A DNA stretch of 64,000 nt, from the NCBI GenBank assembly GCA_020633975.1, contig JACKCR010000012.1:45046-109045 (forward strand), written 5' to 3'. The position numbers were made by a program, and so were the translations under genes. The stretch comes from Candidatus Eiseniibacteriota bacterium. GTDB lineage: Bacteria; Eisenbacteria; RBG-16-71-46; CAIMUX01. The notes under the pieces were generated by a model that saw only the letters and a program-made list of their open reading frames with translations, was not told the origin of the DNA and made no database searches. Positions 1 to 9,242 of the stretch are shown here, piece after piece; the stretch's first letter is position 1, and each line of letters opens with the position of its first letter.

Positions 1-1215
1 GTTGATCCTCCTCGATTCACCGTCGAGTTCGTTTCCGATGGCTCTCGCGATCAGGAGGACGAGGTCCTCGTCGGCGTCGGAGTACGGGTTCCGGGACCGT
101 GTCGAAGAGAAGGCCACGGAGCCTCGTTCCTGTTCGCCCCAGGCCAACGGGACGCCGATGAAGCTCGCGACGGCGCCGGCAGAGGCTGCGGGGAAGCCAG
201 GGGGCGAGGCATCGGCAATGTGGTAGGCCCGATGGAGTGCTTCCGCCGCGAGCATCGCTCCAACGTCGTTGCCACTCAGACTTCCAGATCGGGCGAGAAC
301 TTCGTGGTCTTCGCCGGTCGTCCGCAGCACCGCGGCTCTCTCGGCCCCGAAGAGTTCGCGACCGATGCCGAGCAGTTCCGCGATCCGTTCCTGAGACGAG
401 AGGCCGCCGTCCGAGGTGATGTCGAGGACGGCACGGAGCCCCATGCTGTACCGAGTGAACTCGACCTCGGTCGACTTGCGCTCCGTAACGTCCTGGAACG
501 CACCCCGTAGCCGGACCGGACCATCCACCCCGTACTCCGTCTCCCCGAGAGCTCGCACCCAGAGTTCATCGCCACGCCTCGTGTGGACCGGGATCTCGAC
601 GTCCCACGGGGCGCCGGAGTCGAGCCCCTTCTGTACCGCGCGTTCGAGCAGAGCCTGGAGATCCACGTCTTCGGGAAACAGGGCCAGGGCATCGGCGAAC
701 GTTGGCGTGTAATGCTCGTCCACCCCGTGAATTCGGCGCACCTGGTCGCTCCACGCGATCTCCTTGGTCGTGAGGTCGATCTCCCAGCCCCCGATCTTCG
801 CCATCCGCGCGACGATCTCGTGGAGTGTCTCCGCCCGGACGCTTTCGGTAACATCCGCAGCCCAACCGTACACCCGTTCTCGCACCGAGTCGGCCCGGAT
901 TGCCCAACTGAGCCACCTCCACTCCCCACGGAGGTGGCGGACGCGGGTGCGAAACGCTACGAGCTGGCCTGGTCTGCTCGAGGCCGTTTCGATGGCCCCG
1001 ACGGTCGAGGCTGTGTCGTCCGGGTGGAGGTGGTCTTCGATAGGGGTACCCAGGAGGTCCGTCGACGAGAATCCGGTTCCGGCCATCCAGCCTTCACTGA
1101 GCCAGACTACCCTCCTGTCGTAGGAGAGCACGCAGCCGAGAACCGAGGGCAGAGCCAGCAGCTCGTACGCGTCATCCGGCGGCAGCGGACCTAGGCCACT
1201 TGGTTTCGACGACAA
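1..1215 (-). CDS. PAS/GAF sensor protein, partial (C-terminus outside window)
   Basis: The minus strand is open from the window edge to about 1215 and beyond. Read from 1215 it gives two PAS-like units; one PAS/PAC unit (RMAKIGGWEIDLTTKEIAW, then GAFQDVTERKSTEVEF) is followed by a GAF domain (ISSQERIAELLG region to GVPLAWGEQERGSVAFSS) that reaches the edge. Such proteins usually end in a histidine kinase or GGDEF output; that part is not visible. The start is chosen as TTG at 1215 because GGAGGA lies nine bases upstream; GTG at 1221 and an ATG near 1362 are also in frame. It is divergent from the haem-sensing kinase at 1587, so a shared sensory function is plausible. Cytoplasmic, since no membrane segment is seen. 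About 405 residues are visible. Confidence 0.75.
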   Translation of the reverse strand, partial: MSSKPSGLGPLPPDDAYELLALPSVLGCVLSYDRRVVWLSEGWMAGTGFSSTDLLGTPIEDHLHPDDTASTVGAIETASSRPGQLVAFRTRVRHLRGEWRWLSWAIRADSVRERVYGWAADVTESVRAETLHEIVARMAKIGGWEIDLTTKEIAWSDQVRRIHGVDEHYTPTFADALALFPEDVDLQALLERAVQKGLDSGAPWDVEIPVHTRRGDELWVRALGETEYGVDGPVRLRGAFQDVTERKSTEVEFTRYSMGLRAVLDITSDGGLSSQERIAELLGIGRELFGAERAAVLRTTGEDHEVLARSGSLSGNDVGAMLAAEALHRAYHIADASPPGFPAASAGAVASFIGVPLAWGEQERGSVAFSSTRSRNPYSDADEDLVLLIARAIGNELDGESRRIN

Positions 1216-1586
1216 GGGCACCTTTCCTCCGGACCGCCGTCGTCGGCTCCCCACCCATCCAAACGGGTCCACGGGGCCGGCTCGGGCCCTGCCTGGGGAG
1301 CTGCCCTGTCCGGATGTCCGGCAAGCGGCATTCCGGTGCGAGGCACGGAAGCGTCGCGACATTGGGCGGCCTCTCGGGTTGAGTATCGGGAGATCCGGAC
1401 TGCATGTTGAGCGGTTTGCCGGAGCCGCGATCCGACCTCGCGCACGGATCCGCCGAGGAACTCAACGAACGGGCCGCCTCCACCGATACCTGTATGGGCG
1501 CATCCCGGGTGACGCGCCGTTGGTCTCGACGTGTTCGCGGCCCAGCTCGCGTCTGCGTCGAGCGCGAGCCCGAAACGGAGGATCGG
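1216..1586. other. divergent intergenic region between two sensor genes
   Basis: These 371 bases separate the divergent PAS/GAF gene and the hybrid kinase. No conserved protein was recognised on either strand, although several frames are open because of the high GC content. The one useful signal is a sigma-28-like motif at 1462-1489, listed separately. GGAGG at 1576-1582 is the ribosome binding site of the kinase gene. Confidence 0.5.
1462..1489 (+). promoter_or_regulatory. candidate sigma-28 promoter for the haem-sensing kinase
   Basis: TCAA at 1462-1465, 16-base spacer, ACCGATAC at 1482-1489. The -10 element matches six of eight positions of GCCGATAA; the -35 matches three of four of TAAA. 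The leader to the ATG at 1587 would be about 90 bases. The spacer is one base longer than the usual 15, so this is a weak to moderate call, supported by similar motifs before other motility genes here. Confidence 0.35.
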
Positions 1587-3881
1587 ATGTTGGCCACAGC
1601 CCAACCCAGAAAGCTCTGGTGGGTTCCCCTCGCGGCTTGGAGCGCCCTGCTCCTGCTTTCGTTCGCCTGGAACCTCCAGCAGCAACGGAAGTTCGTCGTA
1701 GGACTCGCGCGAGTTCGTGCCGAAGCCTACTTCGAGCGTGACCTCGCCACCCGCCGGTGGGCGGCCAGCCATGGCGGGGCATACGTCCCGGCGACCGAGG
1801 CCACTCCTCCCAATCCGAACCTTGCCCACATTCCTCACCGTGATCTCGAACTCGAGGGGATGCCGATGCTCACCCTCATGAACCCGGCGTACATGATCCG
1901 GCAGATCAACGAGGTTCTCGGCGAGTCGGACTTCGTGCAGGGCAAGATCACCAGCCTCGAGCCAATTCGCGGACTCAACGAGCCCGACGACTGGGAGCGA
2001 AACGCGCTCCTCCGTTTCGAGGCCGGTGATTCGGTCGTGGTGGAGCAGACCAATCTCGACGGTTCTCCCGTGCTTCGTCTGATGCGGCCGCTCTACGTCG
2101 AAGAGAACTGTCTCGCCTGCCACGGTCACCAAGGCTACGAAGTCGGTGACGTGAGAGGGGGCGTCGCTGCCGCTGTCGAACTGGGTCCGCTCTTCGCGGC
2201 CGTGGGGGACGCGCGCAACACGCTCATCGCCTGGCATCTGGCCCTCTGGGCGCTCGGGATTGCCGCGCTGCTCTTCTGGGAGCGCACCATCCGGGCGGTG
2301 CTGGTCTCGAGCGACAAACTCACGCAACGTCTGATCGGGAGCGTTCGGCGAACGGAACGGCTCATCGACTCACTCCCGTTCGGTATCATGATCATCGATC
2401 ACGGCCACACCGTGCTCAAAGCCAACCGGGCCGCGCTCGAGCTCACCGGACAGACGGAAGACCAGGTCGTCGGCGTCCAATGCCATGGCCACGTCTGTCC
2501 CGCCTTCGCTCACTGCTGTCCTGTTCTCGACCTCCATCAGCGGATCGAGGGACGCGAGGCCAAGACCCTGGACGGCGACGGCAACGCGATCCCGATCCTG
2601 AAGACGGTCCTGCCGTTCGAGTGGGAGGGGCGTCCCTGTCTTCTCGAGGCCTTCATCGATATCCGAAGGCAGAAGCAGCAGGAGGCCGAGCTGATCGCAG
2701 CCAAGGACGAGGCGGAGCGCGCGCGCGACGCGGCGGCCGAGGCCGACCACTCGAAGAGCCGGTTCCTGGCGAACATGAGCCATGAGATCCGCACTCCACT
2801 CAACGGAATCGTGGGAATGAACGACGTGCTGCTCGGGACCGAGCTCGACGAGGAACAGCGTGATTGCGCGCAGGTGATCAAGTCGAGCGCGGAGATCCTG
2901 CTCACGGTGATCAACGACATTCTCGACTTCTCGAAGATCGAGGCGGGCATGCTCGTTTTGGAGTCCATCACCTTCCATCCGGGGGACTGCGCGCGTGAGG
3001 TGGTCCGGGGAATGTCGGCGACGGCCGGAGCAAAAGGCCTCGAACTCCGGCTCGAGGTCAGCGCCGATCTTCCGGTAGTCGCCGGGGACCCGACCCGTCT
3101 CCGTCAGATCCTCACGAACCTCCTCAACAACGCCCTGAAGTTCACGCCCGCTGGGTCCGTGACCGTGCGCGTCCTCGGAACGGACCGGCCCAGTGAAGTG
3201 CGGTTCGAGGTCGTCGACACCGGCGTGGGGATTCCCGCCGAGAGGCAGAGCGAGTTGTTCGATGCGTTCGTACAGGCAGATCCTTCCACGACGCGAGAGC
3301 ATGGTGGTACGGGGCTTGGTCTCTCGATCTGCCGGCAGCTTACCGCGCTCATGGGCGGGCGGATCGGGGTGGCCAGTGAGTTTGGTGAGGGGTCGACGTT
3401 CTGGATCGAGGTCCCGTTCGATCGGGCGGAGAACCCGGACCGTGCGTCCAAAGGCCCGACCGTGGCCGAGATCGGTCCGCTTCCCCACCGTGTGCTCCTG
3501 GCGGAAGACAACGTAGTCAATCAGAAGGTGGCGTGCCGAGTGCTCGAGAAGATGGGAATCGAGGCGGTGGTCGTAGTGGACGGCGAGAAAGCCCTGGAGG
3601 CAGTATCGAAGGACTCCTACGACCTGGTCCTGATGGACTGCCAGATGCCGGTCCTCGACGGACTCGACGCCACCCGCCGGATCCGGGCCTATGAATCCGG
3701 GCATCCAGAACGCCCACGAGTCGCCATCGTGGCCCTCACCGCGCACGCCATGCAGTCACATCGCGAGGAATGTCTGGCGGCCGGGATGGATGGCTACGTG
3801 TCGAAGCCGCTGAACTCAGGCGAACTCGATCGCGCGATGCGTGAAGCGTTCCACTCGTCGGCCCTGCGGCGCGCGTCCTGA
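1587..3881 (+). CDS. Membrane hybrid histidine kinase with Tll0287-like c-haem sensor domain
   Basis: About 764 residues. Order: membrane helix near residues 10-29; a periplasmic Tll0287-like (DUF3365) domain with the c-haem motif CLACH at 175-179 followed by YEVGDVRGG; second helix near 211-230; PAS domain near 255-370; HisKA with MSHEIRTPLNG (His near 399); HATPase with LTNLLNNALKFT and GTGLGLSIC; and a C-terminal receiver with phospho-acceptor in LVLMDCQMP near 684. It should sense redox state or a small ligand through periplasmic haem and phosphorylate its own receiver, then perhaps an HPt protein. ATG 1587 is chosen because GGAGG sits six to seven bases upstream and a membrane signal follows directly; an upstream frame from 1404 lacks both. 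The same haem domain recurs alone in the gene at 4690, three genes downstream. Confidence 0.9.
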   Translation: MLATAQPRKLWWVPLAAWSALLLLSFAWNLQQQRKFVVGLARVRAEAYFERDLATRRWAASHGGAYVPATEATPPNPNLAHIPHRDLELEGMPMLTLMNPAYMIRQINEVLGESDFVQGKITSLEPIRGLNEPDDWERNALLRFEAGDSVVVEQTNLDGSPVLRLMRPLYVEENCLACHGHQGYEVGDVRGGVAAAVELGPLFAAVGDARNTLIAWHLALWALGIAALLFWERTIRAVLVSSDKLTQRLIGSVRRTERLIDSLPFGIMIIDHGHTVLKANRAALELTGQTEDQVVGVQCHGHVCPAFAHCCPVLDLHQRIEGREAKTLDGDGNAIPILKTVLPFEWEGRPCLLEAFIDIRRQKQQEAELIAAKDEAERARDAAAEADHSKSRFLANMSHEIRTPLNGIVGMNDVLLGTELDEEQRDCAQVIKSSAEILLTVINDILDFSKIEAGMLVLESITFHPGDCAREVVRGMSATAGAKGLELRLEVSADLPVVAGDPTRLRQILTNLLNNALKFTPAGSVTVRVLGTDRPSEVRFEVVDTGVGIPAERQSELFDAFVQADPSTTREHGGTGLGLSICRQLTALMGGRIGVASEFGEGSTFWIEVPFDRAENPDRASKGPTVAEIGPLPHRVLLAEDNVVNQKVACRVLEKMGIEAVVVVDGEKALEAVSKDSYDLVLMDCQMPVLDGLDATRRIRAYESGHPERPRVAIVALTAHAMQSHREECLAAGMDGYVSKPLNSGELDRAMREAFHSSALRRAS

Positions 3882-3895
3882 ACCGCGGCCTGTGC

Positions 3896-3952
3896 GCTCT
3901 CCGCCGACCGACCGGACCGACCCGCCGGTCGCCGGGCACCCGGCCGGAGAGC
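3896..3952. terminator. inverted repeat between convergent kinase and receiver genes
   Basis: GCTCTCCG at 3896-3903 pairs perfectly with CGGAGAGC at 3945-3952, with a GC-rich loop able to fold further. It sits between the convergent genes ending at 3881 and 4009. There is no U-run, so it is only a possible bidirectional stop or an RNA-stabilising hairpin. Confidence 0.35.
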
Positions 3953-4008
3953 CTGTTGGGTCCGGACGCGGCTCCCCTACGCCGGCCAGGACGCAGAACG
4001 CCGAGGAA

Positions 4009-4377
4009 TCAGGCGCGGAGGAGGGCAGAGACGTTTTGCAGGAGTTCCTCCTCGACGAACGGCTTCGGGAGGAATCTCGAGGCCCCCAGGTCGAGGAGAT
4101 GGGACACGGATTCGACCGACGCCACGCTTGACATGATCAGGATCGGCAGATCCCTGTGTTTGACGTGCCCTCGAACGAGCTGCACCAGCCGCTCCCCGTC
4201 CATTCGTGGCATCACGACATCCGTCACTACGAGCTGGATGTCGTCGTTCGCTTCCAGGATCCCGAGAGCGACCTCACCATCCGCAGCATTGATCGTCTCG
4301 TGCCCTTGATTCCGCAGGAACCTCGAGATCAGCCCGAGCGTCAGTCGGTCATCGTCTACGGCTAGTATCCGAGCCAA
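4009..4377 (-). CDS. Single-domain response regulator (receiver only)
   Basis: About 122 residues, one receiver domain and no output domain. Visible motifs: acidic pair ILAVDDDR at the start, phospho-acceptor in LVVTDVVMPRMDG, the Ser/Thr position in LPILIMSS and the lysine in RFLPKPF. It probably accepts phosphate from a nearby kinase and works as a CheY-like diffusible protein. TTG at 4377 is chosen because AGGAGGTGG lies seven to eight bases upstream and the receiver starts at once; a longer version from 4431 is possible but has no such site. It resembles the receiver at 24162 (shared MSSV, FLPKP), and both lie beside chemoreceptor genes. Confidence 0.85.
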   Translation of the reverse strand: MARILAVDDDRLTLGLISRFLRNQGHETINAADGEVALGILEANDDIQLVVTDVVMPRMDGERLVQLVRGHVKHRDLPILIMSSVASVESVSHLLDLGASRFLPKPFVEEELLQNVSALLRA

Positions 4378-4402
4378 GGATCCACCTCCTAGACCTCTAG
4401 AG

Positions 4403-4431
4403 TGAATGAAGTCGAGCACCGATACTGTCAA
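4403..4431 (-). promoter_or_regulatory. candidate sigma-70 promoter of the receiver gene
   Basis: On the minus strand a perfect TTGACA (4431-4426) is followed after 17 bases by CATTCA (4408-4403). The -10 element is poor, but the distance to the ribosome binding site and TTG start at 4377 is right for a short leader. Confidence 0.4.
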
Positions 4432-4578
4432 CCGCTAGAGCAGCCTACCGGGGCGAGTTCCGACCGTGGTGTACAAAGTGGTGTCTCCAGTTTCATCGAC
4501 ACGCGGGACACGGAGCGGAGCGTCTTCCTTCGGCGTGACGGTGGATCCTCCCAAGCCGAGGGATTCCCGTCATTTTCT

Positions 4579-4606
4579 TCAAGTACGCTCCCTCCTGGGT
4601 CGAAGC
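4579..4606 (+). promoter_or_regulatory. candidate sigma-28-like promoter for the haem protein and chemoreceptor
   Basis: TCAAG at 4579-4583, then 15 bases, then GTCGAAGC at 4599-4606. The same arrangement, TCAAG-N15-GTCGA, is found before the flgN-flgK operon at 45867. The match to the classic sigma-28 consensus is weak, so the main support is recurrence before motility genes. Confidence 0.28.
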
Positions 4607-4689
4607 ATGCACTGAACCGTCGGGGTTCCGCCGAGCCCCAGGAGGATGAAACCCAGGAACCTGAAGGCGCCCACACGGGAGGAGACCCG

Positions 4690-5433
4690 ATGAGGTTACC
4701 AGCCGTCGTTCTCAGAGCCGGTGTATTGGCCGCGCTCGTTTGTATGGACCCTTCCGAGTCCGTCTCGTCGGATACCGACAATGCGAGGCAGTCGGCCGAG
4801 CTCATCTCGGCACTGCTCGTCGCCGGACGGGGCGTCGTCGCTCAGCACCAGGCAAAGATCAACGACCCCTCCATCGGCGACAAGGGTTTCACGCCCGAAT
4901 ACGTCGACGGTCTGATCCGCAAGGCGTTCGAGGAATCGAGCGGAACCCCGATCGACGCGGTCGAGCCGGCAGAAGTTCGCACGAACTTGGTGGCGTTCCT
5001 GGACGCATCGAAGGAAGCGATTCGCAACAACCAAGATCGAATCAACGCGCCAGGGATCGCCTTCAAGGGATTCATACCGGCCGTCTACGGTCGTATCACC
5101 GGAAACGTCCTCAAGGGCAAGACCGGGATCGAACTCAAACAAACCGCGATTCTGTTCCGGAACGCATACAACGAACCCGACGCGTTCGAGGCGAAGGTCC
5201 TGGACGAGTTCCAGCGGACGAAGCCGGAGAACGGGCACGGTGAAGTCGAGAGTGGATACTACCGGTATCTGCGACCGATCTACATCAAGGAGGCCTGCCT
5301 CACCTGCCACGGTGAGCCGAAGGGCGAACCCGACATAGCTGGGAGGCCGAAGGAGGGCTACAAGGTGGGCGACCTCCGCGGGGCGATCAGCGTGAGCGTT
5401 CCGATCTCGAACGACCAAGCTCACGCCAACTGA
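4690..5433 (+). CDS. Periplasmic Tll0287-like (DUF3365) c-haem protein
   Basis: About 247 residues. An N-terminal export signal ([19 protein letters not shown]) is followed by a single Tll0287-like domain that ends with the haem c motif CLTCH, a [17 protein letters not shown] stretch and [13 protein letters not shown]. The fold is related to PAS and carries covalently bound haem in known members, where a redox or ligand sensing role is proposed. The domain matches that of the kinase at 1587, but here it has no output of its own. The chemoreceptor 98 bases downstream on the same strand is the natural partner, so it may pass a periplasmic haem signal to the receptor; that is inference. A cysteine inside the signal could allow lipidation but no clear lipobox is seen. 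Confidence 0.85.
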   Translation: MRLPAVVLRAGVLAALVCMDPSESVSSDTDNARQSAELISALLVAGRGVVAQHQAKINDPSIGDKGFTPEYVDGLIRKAFEESSGTPIDAVEPAEVRTNLVAFLDASKEAIRNNQDRINAPGIAFKGFIPAVYGRITGNVLKGKTGIELKQTAILFRNAYNEPDAFEAKVLDEFQRTKPENGHGEVESGYYRYLRPIYIKEACLTCHGEPKGEPDIAGRPKEGYKVGDLRGAISVSVPISNDQAHAN

Positions 5434-5531
5434 GTAGGCACTCGCTCCCGAACCATCGGAGTCGGAGATCGGATTCGGGGCAACTACGAGGGAATCGGAC
5501 CAGTGGCGCCTTCCAACTGCCCGAGGCAAGT

Positions 5532-7037
5532 ATGACGAGCGGGAACGGAACCCCGGTCCGGGGGATGAAGCTCAGCGCGAAGTTCAGCCTGAGCATCGGC
5601 CTGGCCGTGCTTCTGATGCTCGCGGTCCTGGTCGGCATCCAGACGAAGACAGCACGAAACGACATGGAACGAGCGGTCGAATCGAAGGGCCAGGATCTCG
5701 CAGATTTGGTAGCGATTTCGGCTGTTCAACCGATTCTCAACTACGACTCGATGACCCTTCAGTCCTTGGCCACGGAAGTCGTGAAGGACGACGCGGTCGC
5801 CTATGCGATCTGCGAGGACAAGGGCGGGAACCCTCTCTGTGACGTACGGGAGGAGACCGAAGCCGAGATCCGTGAGTTCGTGGCCGACATCCCAGCCAAG
5901 GTGGGCGATCCACTCGGAGTCGTTCGGATTGGGATCGATCCCGGTCCATACGAAGCACAGCGTGTTTCAGCAGTCCGCTCGATCGTCCTCTCGTTGGGCG
6001 TCGCCGGTTTCATGCTCGGCGCAACCCTCATCGTGCTTCTACGCCGGCAGGTCATCGTGCCACTCCGGCGTGCCTGCGGTTTCCTCGACCAGCTGGCGCA
6101 GGGCGATCTAACCGCGGTTCCCACCGCCCGTGGCGGGGACGAACTCGCGGTGCTCATCCGGACGATCGCAGGAATGGCTGAGCAGCTTCACGACCACGTG
6201 CAACGCCTCGCACGAACCGCGGACCGACTCGGCCAGACATCGACGCAGATGCATCGCGTGACCGCGGAAATCGACGAACGCGTCCACCGCCAGCAGCTCC
6301 AGACCGATCAAGTCGCGGGAGCCGTTACCGAGATGGCAGCCACGGCCCATCAGGTGGCGGATAACGCTTCGGATGCGGCGGCCGCGGCTGAGAGCGCGGA
6401 CTCGTCGACGCGACAGGGCCAGGCGGTAGTGGGCGAGACCATCGAATCGGTGCAGTTGCTGCTTGCCGGTCTCGAGGGGGCGACCGCGGCAATCGAACGT
6501 GTGTCCCATGACTCCAAGGCAATCGGGAGCGTGCTCGATGTGATCCGGGGAGTCTCCGAGCAGACCAACCTCCTGGCCCTCAACGCCGCGATCGAGGCGG
6601 CGCGAGCTGGCGAACAAGGTCGTGGTTTCGCGGTCGTCGCCGATGAGGTGAGAAACCTCGCAACGAGCACCCAGGTCTCCACGCGGCAGATCGAGGAGAT
6701 GATCCAGAAGCTCCAGGAAGGAGCCATGACAGCGGTCGAGGCGATGCAGGAGGGACGGGAGAGAGCAGAGGTGGGTGTAGAGCAGGCTCGCGCGGCCGGG
6801 ACCGCCTTGGAGTCGATCGCCGAACGAGTCGCTCAGGTCAGCGAGCGGGCTGTTGTCATTGCGAGCGTTGTCGGAGAACAGAGCACCACCACGGAGCATC
6901 TCAACCAGAACCTCGTTACCATCGCTGAGATCGCAGGACAGTCGTCGTCCGGCGCGCAGCAGATCTCTTCTGCTGCCTCCCAAATCTCAGAACTCGTCGG
7001 GGAGCTGCAAGCCGCGATGGGCAGCTTCCGAATCTGA
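5532..7037 (+). CDS. Methyl-accepting chemotaxis protein
   Basis: About 501 residues. Helix near residues 12-35, a short periplasmic sensor of about 110 residues (contains [15 protein letters not shown], two cysteines), second helix near 150-170, HAMP, then a long coiled signalling domain with the hairpin tip [19 protein letters not shown] and [15 protein letters not shown]. It senses a periplasmic signal and controls CheA through CheW. It probably forms a unit with the haem protein just upstream. The ATG at 5532 has only a weak ribosome site; an ATG twelve codons later would also keep the first helix. No obvious CheR-tethering pentapeptide is seen at the C-terminus. Confidence 0.92.
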   Translation: MTSGNGTPVRGMKLSAKFSLSIGLAVLLMLAVLVGIQTKTARNDMERAVESKGQDLADLVAISAVQPILNYDSMTLQSLATEVVKDDAVAYAICEDKGGNPLCDVREETEAEIREFVADIPAKVGDPLGVVRIGIDPGPYEAQRVSAVRSIVLSLGVAGFMLGATLIVLLRRQVIVPLRRACGFLDQLAQGDLTAVPTARGGDELAVLIRTIAGMAEQLHDHVQRLARTADRLGQTSTQMHRVTAEIDERVHRQQLQTDQVAGAVTEMAATAHQVADNASDAAAAAESADSSTRQGQAVVGETIESVQLLLAGLEGATAAIERVSHDSKAIGSVLDVIRGVSEQTNLLALNAAIEAARAGEQGRGFAVVADEVRNLATSTQVSTRQIEEMIQKLQEGAMTAVEAMQEGRERAEVGVEQARAAGTALESIAERVAQVSERAVVIASVVGEQSTTTEHLNQNLVTIAEIAGQSSSGAQQISSAASQISELVGELQAAMGSFRI

Positions 7038-7344
7038 GTCCGGGACGTGCTCGGCGTCATCCTCTCGTGACAGGGCAGCTGGCGCGCGGCATCCTGGTCC
7101 GTGGTCACATCCCGCAAGGCGGCGGTCCGCGATCGATGCGCTTCTGGCCACAATGTCGAAGTGCCCGGCCACTCTGACGGTTTCTTCGCCCCGCGTCCGA
7201 CCCGGCAGATTCTGCCTACCCCCCGTCTGCCGAGGGGGGGGGAAGGATCCTTCAAGGCCCCCACCGGACCGGCCGATACCAGGAGAAGGCAGGGAATGCA
7301 CATTCGGGGGAAGGCGAGTTCGTCCCGGGAGGTCCAAGCACACC
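7038..7344. other. intergenic region with GC hairpins before the GTPase gene
   Basis: These 307 bases hold no recognised gene. From 7219 there is a run of six C, a nine-base spacer and a run of nine G (7234-7242), able to pair as a strong stem. It is followed at once by the perfect 12-base palindrome GAAGGATCCTTC (7242-7253). A polymerase-slippage-prone G-run 90 bases before the start may matter for expression or simply mark a terminator-like structure. No convincing -35/-10 pair was found. GGGAGG at 7327-7332 is the ribosome site of the next gene. Confidence 0.45.
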
Positions 7345-9165
7345 ATGGTTCTCGTCAGCTATTCCGGCAAGGAAATCAACGCCAAGCTCGTCTACTACGG
7401 ACCGGGCTTGAGCGGCAAGACCACGAACCTCGAGTACATCTACGGTTCGATCCCCGGCAACCACCGGGGAAAGATGGTCTCCATGAAGACGAAGACGGAG
7501 CGAACGCTCTTCTTCGACTTCCTTCCCGTACAGCTCGGCGAGCTCTCCGGGTTCAAGACTCGGTTCCTCCTCTACACGGTTCCGGGACAGGTCTACTACA
7601 ACGCGACCCGAAAGCTCGTGCTGAAGGGCGTCGACGCTGTCGTCTTCGTCGCCGACTCCAAGCGCGGCAAGATGGACGAGAACGTCGAGAGCCTCGAGAA
7701 CCTCAAGGAGAACCTCCGCGAGCATGGGCTCGACGTCGATTCGATCCCCTGGGTGCTCCAGTACAACAAGCGGGACCTGCCCGAGGTCTACTCGGTTCAG
7801 GAGCTCGACCAGGTCCTGAATCCGATGAAGGTACCGACGTTCGAAGCAGTCGCAACGAACGGCAACGGCGTCATCGATACGTTCAAAGGTGTGTCACGTC
7901 TGCTTCTCAAGAAGCTCTCGGCCGAGGTCGGTGTGCCGATCGTCAGCACCGGGGACGGCCCGGGCGCGGGCGTCGGGACGGCACCGGCGGCGTCCGCATC
8001 GCCCGCACAGGGCGCGGCCCCGTCCGCTCCCAAGGCGGCGAGCCAGTTCGCGCAGTTGCAGACACCTCAGCCTCCGACGGCGCCGCCTCAGTCCGCCAAG
8101 GGCGCGACGAATGCGGCCGCCGCGGCGACCTCCGCCCCGGCATCGTCGGCTGCCGACCCTTCGAACACGCCACCGATTTCGCGACCGTCGTCGCCGTCTC
8201 CGGCACCGGCGGCGCCGCCAGCACCGCCGGTGGCGCAGCCCAAGGCCGCGCCCCAGGCGTCGACGCCGTCGGCCGCACCGAGCGCGCCGATGGGCGGAAT
8301 CGTTCGGTCGGATGGAACGTCTTCGGATGATCCCCCGGTGATGGGAGCGCCGCAGGTCTTCGAGGCGAACGCGTCCTTCACGGCGGCGGACCCGAGCGGC
8401 CCGAAGACCGGGCAGACCGCACCTGCCGCCGGGAACCAGCACGTGGATTCCTCCGCTTCGGGCGGGGCGGAGCCGCCCTTGGCTGCCTCTTCCCTGCAGG
8501 GCGCCGAGGACGAGATTCCTCCGATCTCGCGCACGCAGCGCGGCGCCGAGCCCCAGGGCGGGATGCGCCAGCGGCTCGCGCGTTGGCTGAAGCGCGGAGA
8601 CGATGCAGGCGAGGCCGAATCCGACGGGCCGTCCTCGGACTCGCAGCGTGGATTCTTCGATTCTTCCGACCCGGCTTCCGAGCCGGCGAAGCCCAGTTCG
8701 GCCTTCGCGTCCTACTCGCTCGCGAACCCGGAGGAGTCGGGTGGAGCGGACGGCTTCCCGTCCTCGGCTGCTCCCGTACCGCCGCCGTTTGGTGGGAGTG
8801 GTTCGTCTGACCCGGCCAGCGGCCCGGCGGCGATCGCGGACGCTCCTGCCGCCATGGACCCGGTAGCGGGCGGAGGCACGGCCAGCCAGCCGCTCAGGTC
8901 CGACGCGGCATCGTCGTCGGGTGCTCCGCCGATGGCCGAGGCTCCGGCTCCGCCGCCGCCCGCGTCGGCGGCTCCAACGGTGTCCACGCCGAGGCCGGCG
9001 GTATCGTCGTCGTCGACGGCTGGGGCCGACCCCGCCAAGTCGGATCAGCCGAGAGAACTCGTGGTTCCGGTGCGACTCCGCCCCGAGGATCTCGCGACGG
9101 GCGTCATCGTGAAGCTCAAGATCGAGACGGTCGAGTCGTCGTCGGGCGGCAAGAAGGCCGCCTGA
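7345..9165 (+). CDS. MglA-like small GTPase with long Pro/Ala-rich C-terminal extension
   Basis: About 606 residues. Residues 1-195 form a complete MglA-type Ras-like GTPase: P-loop GPGLSGKT at 19-26, TVPGQVYYNATRK (switch 2 side), VVFVADS, and NKRD at about 141-144 for guanine recognition. MglA proteins set polarity and localise motility machines. From residue 198 the protein runs into about 370 residues dominated by Ala, Pro, Ser and Gly, with repeated PPISR-type pieces and an ARWLKRG segment. It ends in an ordered-looking piece, RELVVPVRLRPEDLATG followed by VIVKLKIETV. Stand-alone MglA is about 195 residues, so the tail triples the length. No MglB gene is adjacent. ATG 7345 has GGGAGG upstream; the longer frame from 6853 overlaps the chemoreceptor and is not credible. 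Confidence 0.85.
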   Translation: MVLVSYSGKEINAKLVYYGPGLSGKTTNLEYIYGSIPGNHRGKMVSMKTKTERTLFFDFLPVQLGELSGFKTRFLLYTVPGQVYYNATRKLVLKGVDAVVFVADSKRGKMDENVESLENLKENLREHGLDVDSIPWVLQYNKRDLPEVYSVQELDQVLNPMKVPTFEAVATNGNGVIDTFKGVSRLLLKKLSAEVGVPIVSTGDGPGAGVGTAPAASASPAQGAAPSAPKAASQFAQLQTPQPPTAPPQSAKGATNAAAAATSAPASSAADPSNTPPISRPSSPSPAPAAPPAPPVAQPKAAPQASTPSAAPSAPMGGIVRSDGTSSDDPPVMGAPQVFEANASFTAADPSGPKTGQTAPAAGNQHVDSSASGGAEPPLAASSLQGAEDEIPPISRTQRGAEPQGGMRQRLARWLKRGDDAGEAESDGPSSDSQRGFFDSSDPASEPAKPSSAFASYSLANPEESGGADGFPSSAAPVPPPFGGSGSSDPASGPAAIADAPAAMDPVAGGGTASQPLRSDAASSSGAPPMAEAPAPPPPASAAPTVSTPRPAVSSSSTAGADPAKSDQPRELVVPVRLRPEDLATGVIVKLKIETVESSSGGKKAA

Positions 9166-9174
9166 CCCAACCTG

Positions 9175-9199
9175 CGCGGGGCCGATTCGAGGCCCCGCG
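9175..9199 (+). terminator. hairpin after the GTPase gene
   Basis: CGCGGGGCC (9175-9183) pairs perfectly with GGCCCCGCG (9191-9199) around a seven-base loop, nine bases after the stop codon. There is no U-run, so it may be a Rho-assisted stop or an mRNA 3' stabiliser. Confidence 0.5.
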
Positions 9200-9242
9200 A
9201 CGCGGAAACCTCCGATCCCCACACCTCCCGCGCCGGGCCAGC

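Larger units (their letters stand above)
4378..4689. other. divergent intergenic region with candidate promoters
   Basis: These 312 bases lie between the minus-strand receiver and the plus-strand haem protein. No protein was recognised. The region holds a TTGACA-type promoter reading left (4403-4431) and a sigma-28-like motif reading right (4579-4606). GGGAGGAG at about 4678-4685 is the ribosome binding site of the haem protein. Confidence 0.5.

Noticed and set aside
2370-3746. 458-codon minus-strand frame over the haem kinase
   Set aside because: Shadow of the kinase gene; no ribosome site and no conserved motifs.
5503-5520. TGGCGCCTTCCAACTGC as a sigma-54 promoter before a chemoreceptor
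   Set aside because: Spacing between GG and GC is 12 bases instead of 10.
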